A DNA stretch of 64,000 nucleotides from CAWBAT01 sp046331665 (GCA_046331665.1 JAXLQK010000015.1:1-64000); one strand, 5' to 3'. Counted from the first letter of the stretch, positions 7,207-17,199 are shown. The notes: a model not told the origin generated them from the letters alone. A program made the numbers and translations.

Positions 7207-8639
7207 TGCCTTACCCCTTGATAATTCGTAGTCGCCCGGCGCCAGTAAAAATATACGGGCGCGCCCAGGCTGACTATTGCCAGACCGACGATCGCTTCTC
7301 GCACTTGAGAAAAAGCAATATTCCCTAGGATCAAACAATAAGACAAGACAAAAATTGCCGGAACCCAGGGGAAGCCGAAGGTCTTGTAAGGACGGGGTAA
7401 ATCAGGTCGACTGACCCGGAGTTTGAAGATCGCCGCACCGGTCATAATCGAAAAACAGATCATAGCCACCACGGTGTAGGTCAGAAGCTGGGAAAAGCTC
7501 CCGGAAATGGCGAGCAGGCAAGTCCAGATGGCTTGCAAAATAATGGATGTGGAGGGGGTCCGAAAAGTCGGGTGAATCTCGGCCGCCTTTCTGAAAAACA
7601 TGCCGTCTCGTGCCATCGCATAATAGATTCTGGGGGCGGTGAGGATGACGGAATTCACGGCTCCCAGAATTGAAATCAAGATGACGATAGACAGAAATTT
7701 CGCAGCCTGCTGACCGAACAGGGCGGTCGTGGCCATTTCGCCAACATTGATCACACCCCGCAGATCGTTGACGGAAACCGCAAAAAGGTAAGCCACATTC
7801 ATCAAGAAGTAAATCGCGATGACAATGAGCGTGCCTCCGATCACTGAATAGGGGATATTTCGTTCCGGTCGATGGATTTCACTGGCCACATACGTGGATG
7901 CAAACCATCCGGTGTAAGCAAAGAAAACGGCAATCATGGCCAGGGAAAAATTCCCTTGCCAGACATTGGATTCGGCTGAAGCAGGGGAGCTGAAGTGTCC
8001 CCAATCCCCCTTGCCAACAACCAAACCCAACCCGCAAATGGCCAGGATGGAGGCGAGTTTGGCTATCGTCAGTAGATTCTGGGCCCGGCTCCCTTGCTTC
8101 ACTCCCAGATAGTTGATGGTAGAAAATACCAAAACGATTCCCACAGCTGCCAGTTGATCCGTCGTGAGCGTCCAATGAAAACCGAGGATGGGGAGTTCGA
8201 CCAGGCGATGCCCCAGCAGTGAAGGCCAGAACGGCTTCAGGTAGGCGCAGGCTCCCAGACTCATCGCTGCAATCGATCCGGGATTGGTAACAAAAAAATA
8301 GGTCCAGCCGCTGAGAAAAGCCCAGAAAGGACCATAGGCCTCCCGCAAGTAAACATACTCGCCGCCAGCCATAGGCAGCATGGCTCCCAATTCGGCATAT
8401 GTGAGGGCCCCACAAAGTGTCAACAATCCTCCCAGAATCCACACAAAAAGGATCATCTTCGGGTTAGGCAAGGCATCAGCCACAAGCCCGGTTGTGGTAA
8501 AAATCCCGATGCCAATGATATTCCCTACAATTATCATCGTGGCATCGAAGAGTCCCAGGCTTCGCTTCAACTCGATTGAGTTCGGTCCGTACTTTGGAAT
8601 TTTGAGCTTTGCTTCTGCTTGGCGGGAATCGAGGTTCAT
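7203..8639 (-). CDS. APC-family amino-acid permease
   Basis: A 478-residue inner-membrane transporter of the amino acid-polyamine-organocation superfamily. The first membrane segment carries the unwound glycine motif of the family (MIIVGNIIGIGIFTTTG, about residues 35-51), and about 12 hydrophobic segments follow. The PMAGGEYVYLREAYGPFWAFL stretch resembles LAT/SLC7-type and bacterial serine/threonine exchangers. The substrate cannot be read from sequence. Its stop overlaps the galU start (ATGA), and the aldehyde dehydrogenase gene lies 23 bp upstream in the same direction, so all three may be cotranscribed. Confidence 0.9.
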   Translation of the reverse strand: MNLDSRQAEAKLKIPKYGPNSIELKRSLGLFDATMIIVGNIIGIGIFTTTGLVADALPNPKMILFVWILGGLLTLCGALTYAELGAMLPMAGGEYVYLREAYGPFWAFLSGWTYFFVTNPGSIAAMSLGACAYLKPFWPSLLGHRLVELPILGFHWTLTTDQLAAVGIVLVFSTINYLGVKQGSRAQNLLTIAKLASILAICGLGLVVGKGDWGHFSSPASAESNVWQGNFSLAMIAVFFAYTGWFASTYVASEIHRPERNIPYSVIGGTLIVIAIYFLMNVAYLFAVSVNDLRGVINVGEMATTALFGQQAAKFLSIVILISILGAVNSVILTAPRIYYAMARDGMFFRKAAEIHPTFRTPSTSIILQAIWTCLLAISGSFSQLLTYTVVAMICFSIMTGAAIFKLRVSRPDLPRPYKTFGFPWVPAIFVLSYCLILGNIAFSQVREAIVGLAIVSLGAPVYFYWRRATTNYQGVRQ

Positions 8640-8662
8640 CTCTACGAGAGGCTTTCAAAAAG

Positions 8663-10078
8663 TCAAGTTAAGTGAATGACTACGGTCTTCAGTTCAGTCA
8701 TTTCCTGAATCGCATACTTGGGACCTTCCTTGCCGAATCCGCTCTCTTTCAGCCCTCCATAGGGCATCAAATCGGCACGCCACTGAGGTCCCCAGTTGAT
8801 ATGGAGGTTTCCGGATTCAACCTCGCGGGCAAACTTCATTGCCCACTCAAGATTTTCGGTGAAGATTCCCGCGGAAAGCCCATAGCGAGAATCATTCGCA
8901 AGAGCGATGCCATCGTCAATGGTCTCGACCGGTGTCACCGCCACCGCAGGGCCGAACAATTCCTCACAGGAAACGGACATCCCAAGCTGAACATCGGCGA
9001 CGACTGTCGGTTCCAGCAAGGCCCCTTTTCGATGTCCACCGACCAGAAGACGAGCCCCCGATTGCCTGGCGTGGACAATCCAATCTTCCACGCGCATAGC
9101 CTCTTTCTCACGAATCATGGGTCCCATGTTGACAGACTCAAGGAGAGGATCTCCGAAGGTGATCGCCTCAATGCGCTGGCGGAGCCTCTCCAATAGGGGT
9201 TCATAGACTGGCTTCGCCACCACCACCCGCTGGGTACTGATGCAGACCTGGCCCGCGTTGCTATAGCCTGTCACGGCAACGGCCTCTGCCACTTTGTTCA
9301 AATCGGCGTCGGGCATGACGATGAGAGGCGCATTGCTGCCAAGTTCCATGGTCACCCGCTTGATGCCGGCAACCTGACAAATGTGTTCGCCAACGTCACG
9401 ACTCCCGGTGAAGGAAATTTTCCGCACCCGCGGATCACGGCACAGCAGATCCCCAATCTCATGACCCAGGCCGGTGAGACATTGAATCGCCTGGGGAGGA
9501 AGACCCGCCTCCAGCAGAATCTCTGTCAACTTCAGTGCCGACAATGGGGTATGGGTGGCCGGCTTGAGAATGACGCTGTTCCCCGCCGCGAGGGCTGGCC
9601 CCACCTTGTGGGCAACCAGGTTCAAGGGGAAATTAAAAGGGCTGATGGCCAGCACTACACCACAGGGTACGCGAAGGGTGAACCCCAGGCGATTTCCGGC
9701 ACCAGGGGAGCCGTCGAGGGGAAGAACTTCGCCGGATATTCTCTTGGCTTCTTCCGCAGAGAGAATCATGGTCTGCACCGCCCGAGAAACCTCAAAACGG
9801 GCTTCGGCAATAACCTTCCCCTCTTCCAAGGTGATCGTCCGTGCCAAATCTTCAGTGCGCTCTTCGATCAACTCAGCGGCGCGTTTGAGAATCAGCGAAC
9901 GATCATACCCTGAAGTGCGCCGCATCCGCTTGGCGCCTTCCACGGCAGCCAGAATCGCGCGTTCTACATCAGAAGCACCCGCACGCGGCACCGTGTCGAC
10001 GACCCTGGCATCATAAGGGTGGATCACTTCCAGCTTCTCCACGCGATCCTCCCAGCATTCCGACAGAAACATTTTCAT
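8663..10078 (-). CDS. NAD(P)-dependent aldehyde dehydrogenase
   Basis: A 471-residue soluble aldehyde dehydrogenase that oxidises an aldehyde to its acid or acyl form. The cofactor-binding region has SPFNFPLNL (146-154) and KPATHTPLSA (172-181). The general base is Glu245 in MELGSNAPL and the nucleophile is Cys279 in NAGQVCIS. The sequence style, with HPYDARVV near the N-terminus, resembles lactaldehyde or non-phosphorylating glyceraldehyde-3-phosphate dehydrogenases; the exact substrate is not certain. The second in-frame Met (MKM) is an alternative start; an AAGGA site supports the chosen region. It is followed closely by the amino-acid permease gene. Confidence 0.9.
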   Translation of the reverse strand: MKMFLSECWEDRVEKLEVIHPYDARVVDTVPRAGASDVERAILAAVEGAKRMRRTSGYDRSLILKRAAELIEERTEDLARTITLEEGKVIAEARFEVSRAVQTMILSAEEAKRISGEVLPLDGSPGAGNRLGFTLRVPCGVVLAISPFNFPLNLVAHKVGPALAAGNSVILKPATHTPLSALKLTEILLEAGLPPQAIQCLTGLGHEIGDLLCRDPRVRKISFTGSRDVGEHICQVAGIKRVTMELGSNAPLIVMPDADLNKVAEAVAVTGYSNAGQVCISTQRVVVAKPVYEPLLERLRQRIEAITFGDPLLESVNMGPMIREKEAMRVEDWIVHARQSGARLLVGGHRKGALLEPTVVADVQLGMSVSCEELFGPAVAVTPVETIDDGIALANDSRYGLSAGIFTENLEWAMKFAREVESGNLHINWGPQWRADLMPYGGLKESGFGKEGPKYAIQEMTELKTVVIHLT

Positions 10079-10191
10079 TGGAGATCCTTAACTTGACACC
10101 TTCCAATTCAACTGAGCGTGGAGATAATTATGGGATACCATGAAGCAGTACCTTTCGTCGTAGCAAAGAATTCATGATCAAAATCTATCAA

Positions 10192-11376
10192 TTATTTGGA
10201 TAACCTGCTTCCCACAATTCTGTCTTTATCAAATTTTATTACGCTCCAGTTTTTTCCAAAGTCTTTGGAATGAAGGACAACTCCTCGAGTATATCCGACT
10301 GCCCAGACATTACCATTTGAGAGAGCTTGTATATCGATTAAGAAATCCTTGATCCCCTTCAGCTGAACCTGCCAGCTTTCTCCAAAATCTTGCGTATGCA
10401 GAATCATTTCCCCCTTTGATTTCTCCGGCCCTGTTGGTTTACTTTGTTCATGGCAAGGAGCTGCTTTCCCCGACTTCTCATCAACACAACTTGACGGCAT
10501 AACATTTAACATTTTTGCTGCCGATGCCCATCCGCATTGTGACGTCGAGAATGAAACTGCAATCAGTGCATCGCAGACCGATTGCAAGCTCCCCGTCTGT
10601 TTCCAGTGTTTCCCCCCATCGTAAGTCACAAAAAGCATGGGTGGCGAAAGTGTATGTATCCATCCGATTTTGTCATCGACGAAGCCAAGTCCATAGGTTC
10701 CTGTAACTTCACCTTCAGCACCAACTCGTCTCTTTTCCCAAGCACAACCCCCATTCTTAGTGAGACAAACCTCACCAGTAAAAGTAACCAGCAGAAGATC
10801 CTGTAGTGTGAAGGTCTTTAAAAGCTCTGTGAATCGGAATATGTTTCGGTTCTTCTCGAGTTCGATTTCCTGGGTACCATGAGCATCACAATCAACAAAC
10901 TTCCAGGTCATGCCACCATCAATAGTCTTGTAGACCCCCTCATCACTTATCCCCCAACCTTCCTTCGAGTTGACAAAGGTGACCCTGCGCAGCGAACTAT
11001 AAGTGTTGTCTGAGGTGCTAACCTCCTCCGTTTTTCCTGATCGAACTCTTGCCACAAGCAATTTCTTTGAACCCCTAATCAAGGCGATTTCTGAGTCAGC
11101 CCAAATAATTTTTCCTTCTTGGTAAAAATGAGATTCCCATCCTTCAACTCCACCTAGTTTGTAAAGAGACGATTTTGATATTAAAGGAAGTGCATTCCAT
11201 GTTCCACCCCCATCCTCACTGTAGTAGACACCCTGAGGACCAGCAATAAAACCAACCTTTTCTGAAACGAATCGGACCGAGCGAAAGCCTATGTTTTGTG
11301 AATTTGAATATATTGGGTCACAAGGAATTACAGCTATCCTCAAAAAAAAGAATAAACAAACCAGCCTGGATTGCAT
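10192..11376 (-). CDS. YCF48/BNR-repeat exported protein
   Basis: An exported protein of about 394 residues with an N-terminal hydrophobic signal (core LVCLFFFLRIAVI). It has repeated beta-propeller blades with Asp-box-like motifs: SEDGGGTWNALP, YKTIDGGMTWKF, VTYDGGKHWKQTG, HTQDFGESWQV and HSKDFGKNWSV. Such YCF48/HCF136-like or BNR propellers are common in exported proteins of unknown role; no sialidase active site is visible. The start at 11376 is preferred because AAGGA stands 5 bases before that ATG; an ATG six codons upstream (11394) is possible. Base composition is visibly richer in A and T than in its neighbours, which hints at acquisition by transfer. Confidence 0.75.
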   Translation of the reverse strand: MQSRLVCLFFFLRIAVIPCDPIYSNSQNIGFRSVRFVSEKVGFIAGPQGVYYSEDGGGTWNALPLISKSSLYKLGGVEGWESHFYQEGKIIWADSEIALIRGSKKLLVARVRSGKTEEVSTSDNTYSSLRRVTFVNSKEGWGISDEGVYKTIDGGMTWKFVDCDAHGTQEIELEKNRNIFRFTELLKTFTLQDLLLVTFTGEVCLTKNGGCAWEKRRVGAEGEVTGTYGLGFVDDKIGWIHTLSPPMLFVTYDGGKHWKQTGSLQSVCDALIAVSFSTSQCGWASAAKMLNVMPSSCVDEKSGKAAPCHEQSKPTGPEKSKGEMILHTQDFGESWQVQLKGIKDFLIDIQALSNGNVWAVGYTRGVVLHSKDFGKNWSVIKFDKDRIVGSRLSK

Positions 11377-11542
11377 GATTTCCTTTTTATTCATCTACAA
11401 GAAACTGCAGTCGTAACGCTGTGCCAACGCCATTTTATACCCAATGAAAGCTTCTGCGCGGTGCCTTTTTGCATTTTTACGGATGGGGACGGGAATCGAG
11501 ATTGAGCGGGAAGATCAACTCGCTGTATTCCCGATTGGCTTC

Positions 11543-11577
11543 AATGACGTCATGCGGGAGTGACGTACGACGTCATT
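11543..11577. repeat. Perfect 9-bp inverted repeat in intergenic region
   Basis: AATGACGTC (11543-11551) and GACGTCATT (11569-11577) are exact inverted repeats with a 17-bp spacer that itself contains TGACGTA. They lie between the pilR stop (11676) and the start of the YCF48-like gene (11376), both on the minus strand. It could be an operator for the YCF48-like gene or a hairpin after pilR. No U-tract follows, so an intrinsic terminator is unlikely. Confidence 0.5.
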
Positions 11578-11675
11578 ATGTTTTTGCACAATTTGACCAA
11601 CTGATATCGAGACTCATCGCTCTCACAAATCCCTAGGTCTCAATGGAAAGTGGAATTGGATAGGAGAAAAACCGC

Positions 11676-13049
11676 TTAGCGCAGGTCATACTTCTTGGCG
11701 AAGTAGCGAAACGAGCGGAAGGACATTTTCAGCAGTTCGGCGGCACGTGTTTGAATGCCTCCGGATTTGTGAAGAGCTTCCAGGATATAGGACTTTTCAA
11801 TTTCGGAGAGGTGGCGTTCCAGATCAATTCCATTCTCAGGAATCTTGTCGTACTCCGAAATCTCATTCGCGGCCATACAGCTGATGCGAGGGGGGAGTCG
11901 TTCCGGGCGAATTTCTTCCGCTGTCTCGAAAGCCACTGCCCGTTCGATGGTATTCTCCAGTTCACGGACGTTGCCCGGCCAGTCATACTGCTCGAGCCGG
12001 CGCATCGCTTCCTCGCTGACTCCCAGGATCGAACGTTGCATCTGCACATTGAACTTGTTGAGAAAATGCTCGACGAGCAAAGGAATATCTTCCTTTCGTT
12101 TCCGGAGGGGAGGGATGTCTAAAGGAATGACGCTCACGCGGTAATAGAGGTCTTCCCGGAACCGATTCTCCGCAACCAGCTTCAGCAGATCCTTATTTGT
12201 GGCGGCAATGACCCGGACATCCACCGACACTTCATCGGTCCCGCCGACGCGGCGAAACCGCTTCTCTTGCAGAACCCGGAGGAGCTTGACTTGCATGGAT
12301 AGACTCATCTCGCCGATTTCATCCAGAAACATCGTCCCCTTGTCGGCGACTTCAAACAGCCCTTTCTTATTGGCCGTGGCACCGGTGAAGGCTCCCCTCA
12401 TATACCCGAAGAGTTCGCTCTCCAGCAATGTTTCAGGGAATGCCCCGCAGTTAATCGAAACAAAGGGGAGGTCAGCGCGCGCGCTTTTCAAGTGGATCGC
12501 TTTGGCCACCAGCTCCTTCCCGGTTCCGCTTTCCCCGGTGATTAATGCTGTGCTTTGTGTTGCCCCGATGGTTTCAATCGCGCGGAAGAGCTCTTTCATC
12601 ATTGGACTGGTGCCGATGATCTGATCGATGCCATTCTGCTGGCCAAACTGCTGTTTCAGCAAACGGTGTTCCTGTCGCAGGCGATAAAACTCAAGAGACT
12701 TTGAAACCGAAATCTTCATCTCCTCAATGAAGTCTTCGTTGTCTTTCAAGATATAGTCCGCGGCTCCCATTTTGAGTGCCTGGATGGCGTTGTCCGTCGT
12801 GGCGTACGCGGTCATCATGACAACCAGGGTTTCGGCATTTCCCGATTTCACTTCGCGAAGTACATCGAGTCCACTTCCATCCGACATCTTAATGTCCGTG
12901 ACCACCAGGTCAAACAGGTTGTTTTTGAGAAGGTGTTGAGCTTCTTGAAAACCCGAAGCTGCAGCCACCGTGTGGCCCTCCTTCTTGAAGACAACCTGAA
13001 GGACTTCGCGCAGGGATCGCTCATCATCCACAATGAGCAGTTTGGACAT
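11676..13049 (-). CDS. pilR: Sigma54-dependent response regulator PilR
   Basis: An NtrC-class activator of 457 residues. The receiver domain (1-120) has the phospho-acceptor Asp52 in VVTDIKMSDGSG. The AAA+ domain has Walker A GESGTGKE (172-179), the sigma54-contacting GAFTGA loop (219-224) and Walker B MFLDEIGE. A Fis-type helix-turn-helix ends the protein (TRAAELLKMSFRSFRYF). The position at the end of a pilBTCS run identifies it as PilR, which in other bacteria activates pilin transcription with sigma54. The ATG at 13049 is preceded by GAGGTG; a TTG at 13061 overlapping the pilS stop is a weaker option. It is the last gene of the pil operon. Confidence 0.92.
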   Translation of the reverse strand: MSKLLIVDDERSLREVLQVVFKKEGHTVAAASGFQEAQHLLKNNLFDLVVTDIKMSDGSGLDVLREVKSGNAETLVVMMTAYATTDNAIQALKMGAADYILKDNEDFIEEMKISVSKSLEFYRLRQEHRLLKQQFGQQNGIDQIIGTSPMMKELFRAIETIGATQSTALITGESGTGKELVAKAIHLKSARADLPFVSINCGAFPETLLESELFGYMRGAFTGATANKKGLFEVADKGTMFLDEIGEMSLSMQVKLLRVLQEKRFRRVGGTDEVSVDVRVIAATNKDLLKLVAENRFREDLYYRVSVIPLDIPPLRKRKEDIPLLVEHFLNKFNVQMQRSILGVSEEAMRRLEQYDWPGNVRELENTIERAVAFETAEEIRPERLPPRISCMAANEISEYDKIPENGIDLERHLSEIEKSYILEALHKSGGIQTRAAELLKMSFRSFRYFAKKYDLR

Positions 13050-13057
13050 GGAACACC

Positions 13058-14701
13058 TCAAGCCGAAAGTGCCATCTCAGACACTTCCGAAAAACGGGGA
13101 AGAATAATTTGAAACACCGTTCCCTGGCCTTTCACGGATTTCACCTTGATCGAGCCTTTATGCGCCGCAATAATTTGCGACACAATCGAAAGCCCCAGAC
13201 CGGTCCCGCCGCTGAAGGAGGATTGGAACGGTTCGAAAATCTTTTCCTGCTCCTCCGGTGTAAATCCCTGGCCGGTATCTTCGAAACTGATGTGCACTTC
13301 ACCCGATGCGGCATTCTCCAGGCGGATGGACAATTTCCCTCCCTCCGGCATGGCCTTCAAAGCATTCCCGCACAGGTTCCAATACACCTGCCGGATCAGG
13401 TCTGCATCTCCCTGGCAATGGACGGGATCGTCCGGAGCAACAAACGAATAATCAATTTGATGATGGGCGGAAATTTCGGGGCTATTGCGGATCAATTCCA
13501 CCGTATCCTTCGTCAGGGCCTTGAGATCCACCAGGCGAGGGGAATAGTTGACGGGCCTGGCGTAGCCCAGAAATTCCGTGATGATGCGATAGAGCCGTCG
13601 AATCTCCACGGAGACGTTTTCCGCAAGCTTGTATTGGTCGGGATTGAGCGGCAGTTCGGTTTTCAAGACCTGAAAGGAGCCGGCAATGGCGGTCAGGGGA
13701 TTGCGGATTTCATGGGCGATGGAAGCGGCCATCTTCCCGAGTACAGCCATCCGGTCCTGTTGTTGGACCTGCAGTTCGAGTTCCTTGATCTCCGTCAAAT
13801 CCTGGAAGGTAAAGACATAGCCAATTTGCTTTCTCCCATCGATCAGAAACGGGGAGACTGTGAAGCCGAGATACAAGGAATGCCCTTTGGAGTTCTTGAT
13901 CGTTCGCTCAAATCTTGAGGGGAGCTGATCATCATGGAATGCCGAACCACGCCACGACGTTTCCCCAAAAATTCTTCCAATATGCATGCCGATGGCAGAC
14001 TCCTGGGAGTATCCCGAAATCTCCGATGCGGAGCGGTTGAAGAGGGTAATAAATCCATCCAGGTTGGTGGTGAACAATCCCCCGCGCATGCTGTTAATAA
14101 TATTTTCATTGAAGGCCTGAAGGGCCGCCAGTTTTCCACTCTTGTCCTCGAGTTCGGATCCCGTTTTGCGCAGGGTTTCCGACAAATGACTGCTCAAATA
14201 GGCCACCGCATAAAACGCGAAGATATTGGTCCCAATGAGGTAGCGCACGGTTCTCGGATCGGCCGCATTGTAAAGCGTGGATGGCAAAATGCCCCATTCC
14301 GTCAGCGCATATTGGGCAACGAGCAGGCTGGCGCTGAGCGTCGATGCCATATAGGCGCCCCTGCGATACAGCAGAATGCTGGCCATGATAATGGAGAGCA
14401 GATACAGGAACAGGAAATAGCTATCCATCCCGCCGGTGCAGTAAATGATGGCGGAAATGACAAACAGATCACTGCAGGTCTGCAGATAGGCCTGCCAAAC
14501 GTACTTCGAATGGAATCGGAGGAAGAGATAGTGAAGAGCACTCAGGGCATAAATCGCCAGGACTACCCAGGTGAGCCCTTTGGCGGCATCATTGATGGAT
14601 ACCGCCGACTCCAGCCCCAGGATGACACCGAGGAGCGTCGTGGCGACCACAATGCGCAGCTTAATCAGCCAGGAAAGCCATTCACGAATGTTTTTGGGCA
14701 T
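13058..14701 (-). CDS. pilS: Membrane sensor histidine kinase PilS
   Basis: A sensor kinase of about 547 residues that should phosphorylate PilR. The N-terminal third holds about six membrane segments (to about residue 170), followed by a short coiled region, a PAS domain (about 195-310) and the HisKA motif ASIAHEIRNPLTAI with the phospho-His near residue 330. The ATP-binding domain has NLCGNALKAMPEGG and GTGLGLSIV. This layout matches PilS, which in other species senses pilin in the membrane. The start is uncertain: an ATG at 14701, or a TTG at 14716 with AGGA close by. The end is within 10 bases of the pilR start. Confidence 0.9.
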   Translation of the reverse strand: MPKNIREWLSWLIKLRIVVATTLLGVILGLESAVSINDAAKGLTWVVLAIYALSALHYLFLRFHSKYVWQAYLQTCSDLFVISAIIYCTGGMDSYFLFLYLLSIIMASILLYRRGAYMASTLSASLLVAQYALTEWGILPSTLYNAADPRTVRYLIGTNIFAFYAVAYLSSHLSETLRKTGSELEDKSGKLAALQAFNENIINSMRGGLFTTNLDGFITLFNRSASEISGYSQESAIGMHIGRIFGETSWRGSAFHDDQLPSRFERTIKNSKGHSLYLGFTVSPFLIDGRKQIGYVFTFQDLTEIKELELQVQQQDRMAVLGKMAASIAHEIRNPLTAIAGSFQVLKTELPLNPDQYKLAENVSVEIRRLYRIITEFLGYARPVNYSPRLVDLKALTKDTVELIRNSPEISAHHQIDYSFVAPDDPVHCQGDADLIRQVYWNLCGNALKAMPEGGKLSIRLENAASGEVHISFEDTGQGFTPEEQEKIFEPFQSSFSGGTGLGLSIVSQIIAAHKGSIKVKSVKGQGTVFQIILPRFSEVSEMALSA

Positions 14702-14779
14702 AGCCAACAGTGCCAAGGATCCTGGATCATGGCATGGCGAAGAGCAGAGCGTTGCCTCTTCGACACTCCAGCAGGAAAC

Positions 14780-15985
14780 CTACATTGCCAACTTGGCAAT
14801 CAGCGAGAACAGCGGCAAGTACATGGAAATCACGATCCCCCCTACCATGACGCCCAGGACCAGGATCATGATGGGTTCGATCGCCGTCAACAGGTCCGCC
14901 ACCGCGGCATCCACTTCATCTTCAAAGAACTCGGCGATCTTGGTGAGCATGGCATCCAGGGCCCCGGTCTGTTCACCAACATTTACCATTTGCGTCACCA
15001 TCGACGGAAAGACGCCGGTTTCGCGGAGTGGTTCAACGATGGTCTTTCCCTGTTCCACCGAAACGCGAGTTTTCATAATGGCATCTTCCACAATGGCGTT
15101 TCCGGCGGTTTTGGCAGTAATCGTCAGGGCCTCCAGAATCGGCACCCCGCTGGTAATCAGCGTGGACAAGGTCCTGGAGAATCGTGCCACCGCAATCTTC
15201 CGAAGCACCGAACCCAGCACCGGAACTTTGAGGAGGATCCCGTCCACCATCCGCCGGCCATTGGCCGTCGCATAATATTTCCGGAACGCGTAGCCGACCG
15301 CAAAGCACAACGGAACGACGAAGATGATGTAGCGGGCAACGAAGTTGCTGAGCGCAATGACAATTCGCGTCGGCAAAGGGAGCGCAGCATCCAAGCTGGC
15401 AAACAAGTTGACAAAGATGGGGACTACCTTCCACAGGATGAGTATGATGACACCGACCGCAATGGTCATGACGGCAATCGGGTAGACCATGGCGGACTGG
15501 ACCGCGCGTTTCAGCTTCACGGCCTTTTCGATATAGGAGGACAGCCGCTGCAGGATGGTATCGAGAATACCGCCGGCTTCCCCGGCCGCCACCATATTGG
15601 TAAACAATTCATTAAACACCTTGGGATGCTGAGCCAGCGCGAAAGCCAGGGAAGATCCGCCCTCCACGTCCGTCCGCACGGCTTGCAGCACCTGCTGAAA
15701 CAGCTTGTTCTCTTGTTGTTGACTGAGGGCTTCAAGACACTGGACCAAGGGGAGACCTGCATCGATCATCACGGAAAACTGCCGGGTAAAGATCGCCAGC
15801 TCCTTGGTTTTTACTTTGCCGCCAAGTTTCGGAAGTGAAAATTCCTTGCCTTTCTCCTTTACGACCGTGGGATTGATTTGCTCCCGACGGAGGGCGGCCA
15901 CCAAGGCCTGCTTATTCTCTGCCTCCCGCTCGCCGCGGACTTCAGCCCCGGCTCTTGATTTTCCGCGATATGCATAGACTGGCAT
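14780..15985 (-). CDS. pilC: Type IV pilus platform protein PilC
   Basis: A 401-residue inner-membrane platform protein that couples the PilB and PilT motors to pilin assembly. It starts MPVYAYRGKSRAGAEVRGE, the usual N-terminus of the GspF/PilC family, and contains two copies of the T2SSF domain (about 70-190 and 270-400). Each copy has the pattern FTRQFSVMIDAGLPLVQCL or FSRTLSTLITSGVPILEAL. Three membrane segments are visible, with the last near the C-terminus (PIMILVLGVMVGGIVISMYL). Length is normal. It lies between pilT and pilS on the minus strand with gaps of 89 and 78 bp. Confidence 0.95.
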   Translation of the reverse strand: MPVYAYRGKSRAGAEVRGEREAENKQALVAALRREQINPTVVKEKGKEFSLPKLGGKVKTKELAIFTRQFSVMIDAGLPLVQCLEALSQQQENKLFQQVLQAVRTDVEGGSSLAFALAQHPKVFNELFTNMVAAGEAGGILDTILQRLSSYIEKAVKLKRAVQSAMVYPIAVMTIAVGVIILILWKVVPIFVNLFASLDAALPLPTRIVIALSNFVARYIIFVVPLCFAVGYAFRKYYATANGRRMVDGILLKVPVLGSVLRKIAVARFSRTLSTLITSGVPILEALTITAKTAGNAIVEDAIMKTRVSVEQGKTIVEPLRETGVFPSMVTQMVNVGEQTGALDAMLTKIAEFFEDEVDAAVADLLTAIEPIMILVLGVMVGGIVISMYLPLFSLIAKLAM

Positions 15986-16074
15986 GGGTCACTCCTCGTT
16001 CAGTTCCATTGGGTGGCAGACTCGCTTTTATCCATTACCCTTCGCGGTCACACCCGTACGCCCTTCAACTCAAA

Positions 16075-17199
16075 CTAGCGCATCGTCCGGCCCATCACGG
16101 GGGTCGGAGTGCGGCCCGGGGCTAACGGGCCACGGTTGATCATGTCTTGTAATTCATCCTGGTTGCTGGAACGGCTGAGCGCTGTTTGCAGCGCAATCTG
16201 TTTCGCAAAGTACAGGGACGCCAGCGACTGATTGAACGTTTGCATCCCAAATTTCTCCTGCCCCGTCTGCATGGCGGAATAGATCTGATGGACTTTATCT
16301 TCCCGAATCAGATTACGAATAGCGGAATTGGGGACCAGGATCTCCATGGCCATGGCGCGCCCGCTGCCGGAGGCCTTCGGCAAGAGGGACTGGCAGATGA
16401 TTCCTTCAAGCACCAAGGAAAGTTGCGCCCGAATCTGAGACTGCTGGTGCGCCGGAAAGACGTCGATGACACGGTTGATCGTGGAAGCCGCCGAATTGGT
16501 ATGCAAGGTTCCAAACGTGAGGTGTCCTGTTTCCGCGATCCGCAAGGCAGATTCAATGGTCTCGAGGTCGCGCATTTCACCGATCAGCACGACGTCGGGA
16601 TCTTGTCGCAGAGCCGCTCGCAGCGCATTCGCGAAACCGTGCGTGTCGGCATGAACCTCACGCTGGTTGACCAGACAACCCTTGTGGGCATGCAGGAATT
16701 CGATCGGGTCTTCAATCGTGATGATGTGGTCGTGCCGATCCGTGTTGATCTTGTCCAACATTGATGCCAAGGTGGTCGATTTGCCGCTTCCGGTCGGCCC
16801 TGTGACCAGGATGAGTCCTCGCGGCTTCTCGCACATGGTTTTGATTACTGGCGGAAGATTGAGGGCTTCGAAGGTCTTGATCTCATACGGAATCGCACGA
16901 AAGACCGCCCCAACGGCCCCGCGCTGATTAAACACATTGGCGCGGAATCGGGACATATTCTTGATCCCGAACGAAAAGTCGATTTCCATCTGTTCTTCAA
17001 AGCGATGCTTCTGAGCATCGGTGAGGACGCTATAGGCCAGTTGCTTGGTATCCGGAGCCGTTAATACAGGATATTCAGTGAGCGGGCGAAGATGACCGTC
17101 GACCCGGACCTGCGGAGGAGAATTGGTCGTAAGGTGCAGGTCCGATCCACCCATTTCCGTCATTTTTTTCAACAATTCGCTCAAAGATACCAGCGCCAT
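16075..17199 (-). CDS. pilT: Pilus retraction ATPase PilT
   Basis: A 374-residue hexameric ATPase that powers pilus retraction and twitching. Walker A is GPTGSGKST (134-142), and it is followed by an Asp box (IITIEDPIEF) and a Walker B region (DPDVVLIGEMRD). A His box (TGHLTFGTLHTN) follows. The C-terminal AIRNLIREDKVHQIYSAMQ is the PilT-specific AIRNLIRE signature and separates it from PilB. A PAS-like N-terminal domain starts with SLSELLKKMTEMGGSDLHL. It lies 63 bp downstream of pilB. Confidence 0.96.
   Translation of the reverse strand: MALVSLSELLKKMTEMGGSDLHLTTNSPPQVRVDGHLRPLTEYPVLTAPDTKQLAYSVLTDAQKHRFEEQMEIDFSFGIKNMSRFRANVFNQRGAVGAVFRAIPYEIKTFEALNLPPVIKTMCEKPRGLILVTGPTGSGKSTTLASMLDKINTDRHDHIITIEDPIEFLHAHKGCLVNQREVHADTHGFANALRAALRQDPDVVLIGEMRDLETIESALRIAETGHLTFGTLHTNSAASTINRVIDVFPAHQQSQIRAQLSLVLEGIICQSLLPKASGSGRAMAMEILVPNSAIRNLIREDKVHQIYSAMQTGQEKFGMQTFNQSLASLYFAKQIALQTALSRSSNQDELQDMINRGPLAPGRTPTPVMGRTMR

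Noticed and set aside
13934..15838. A long open frame of 634 codons on the plus strand
   Set aside because: It lies antisense to pilS and pilC, has a His/Gly/Arg-rich composition without domains, and is a codon-bias shadow of those genes.
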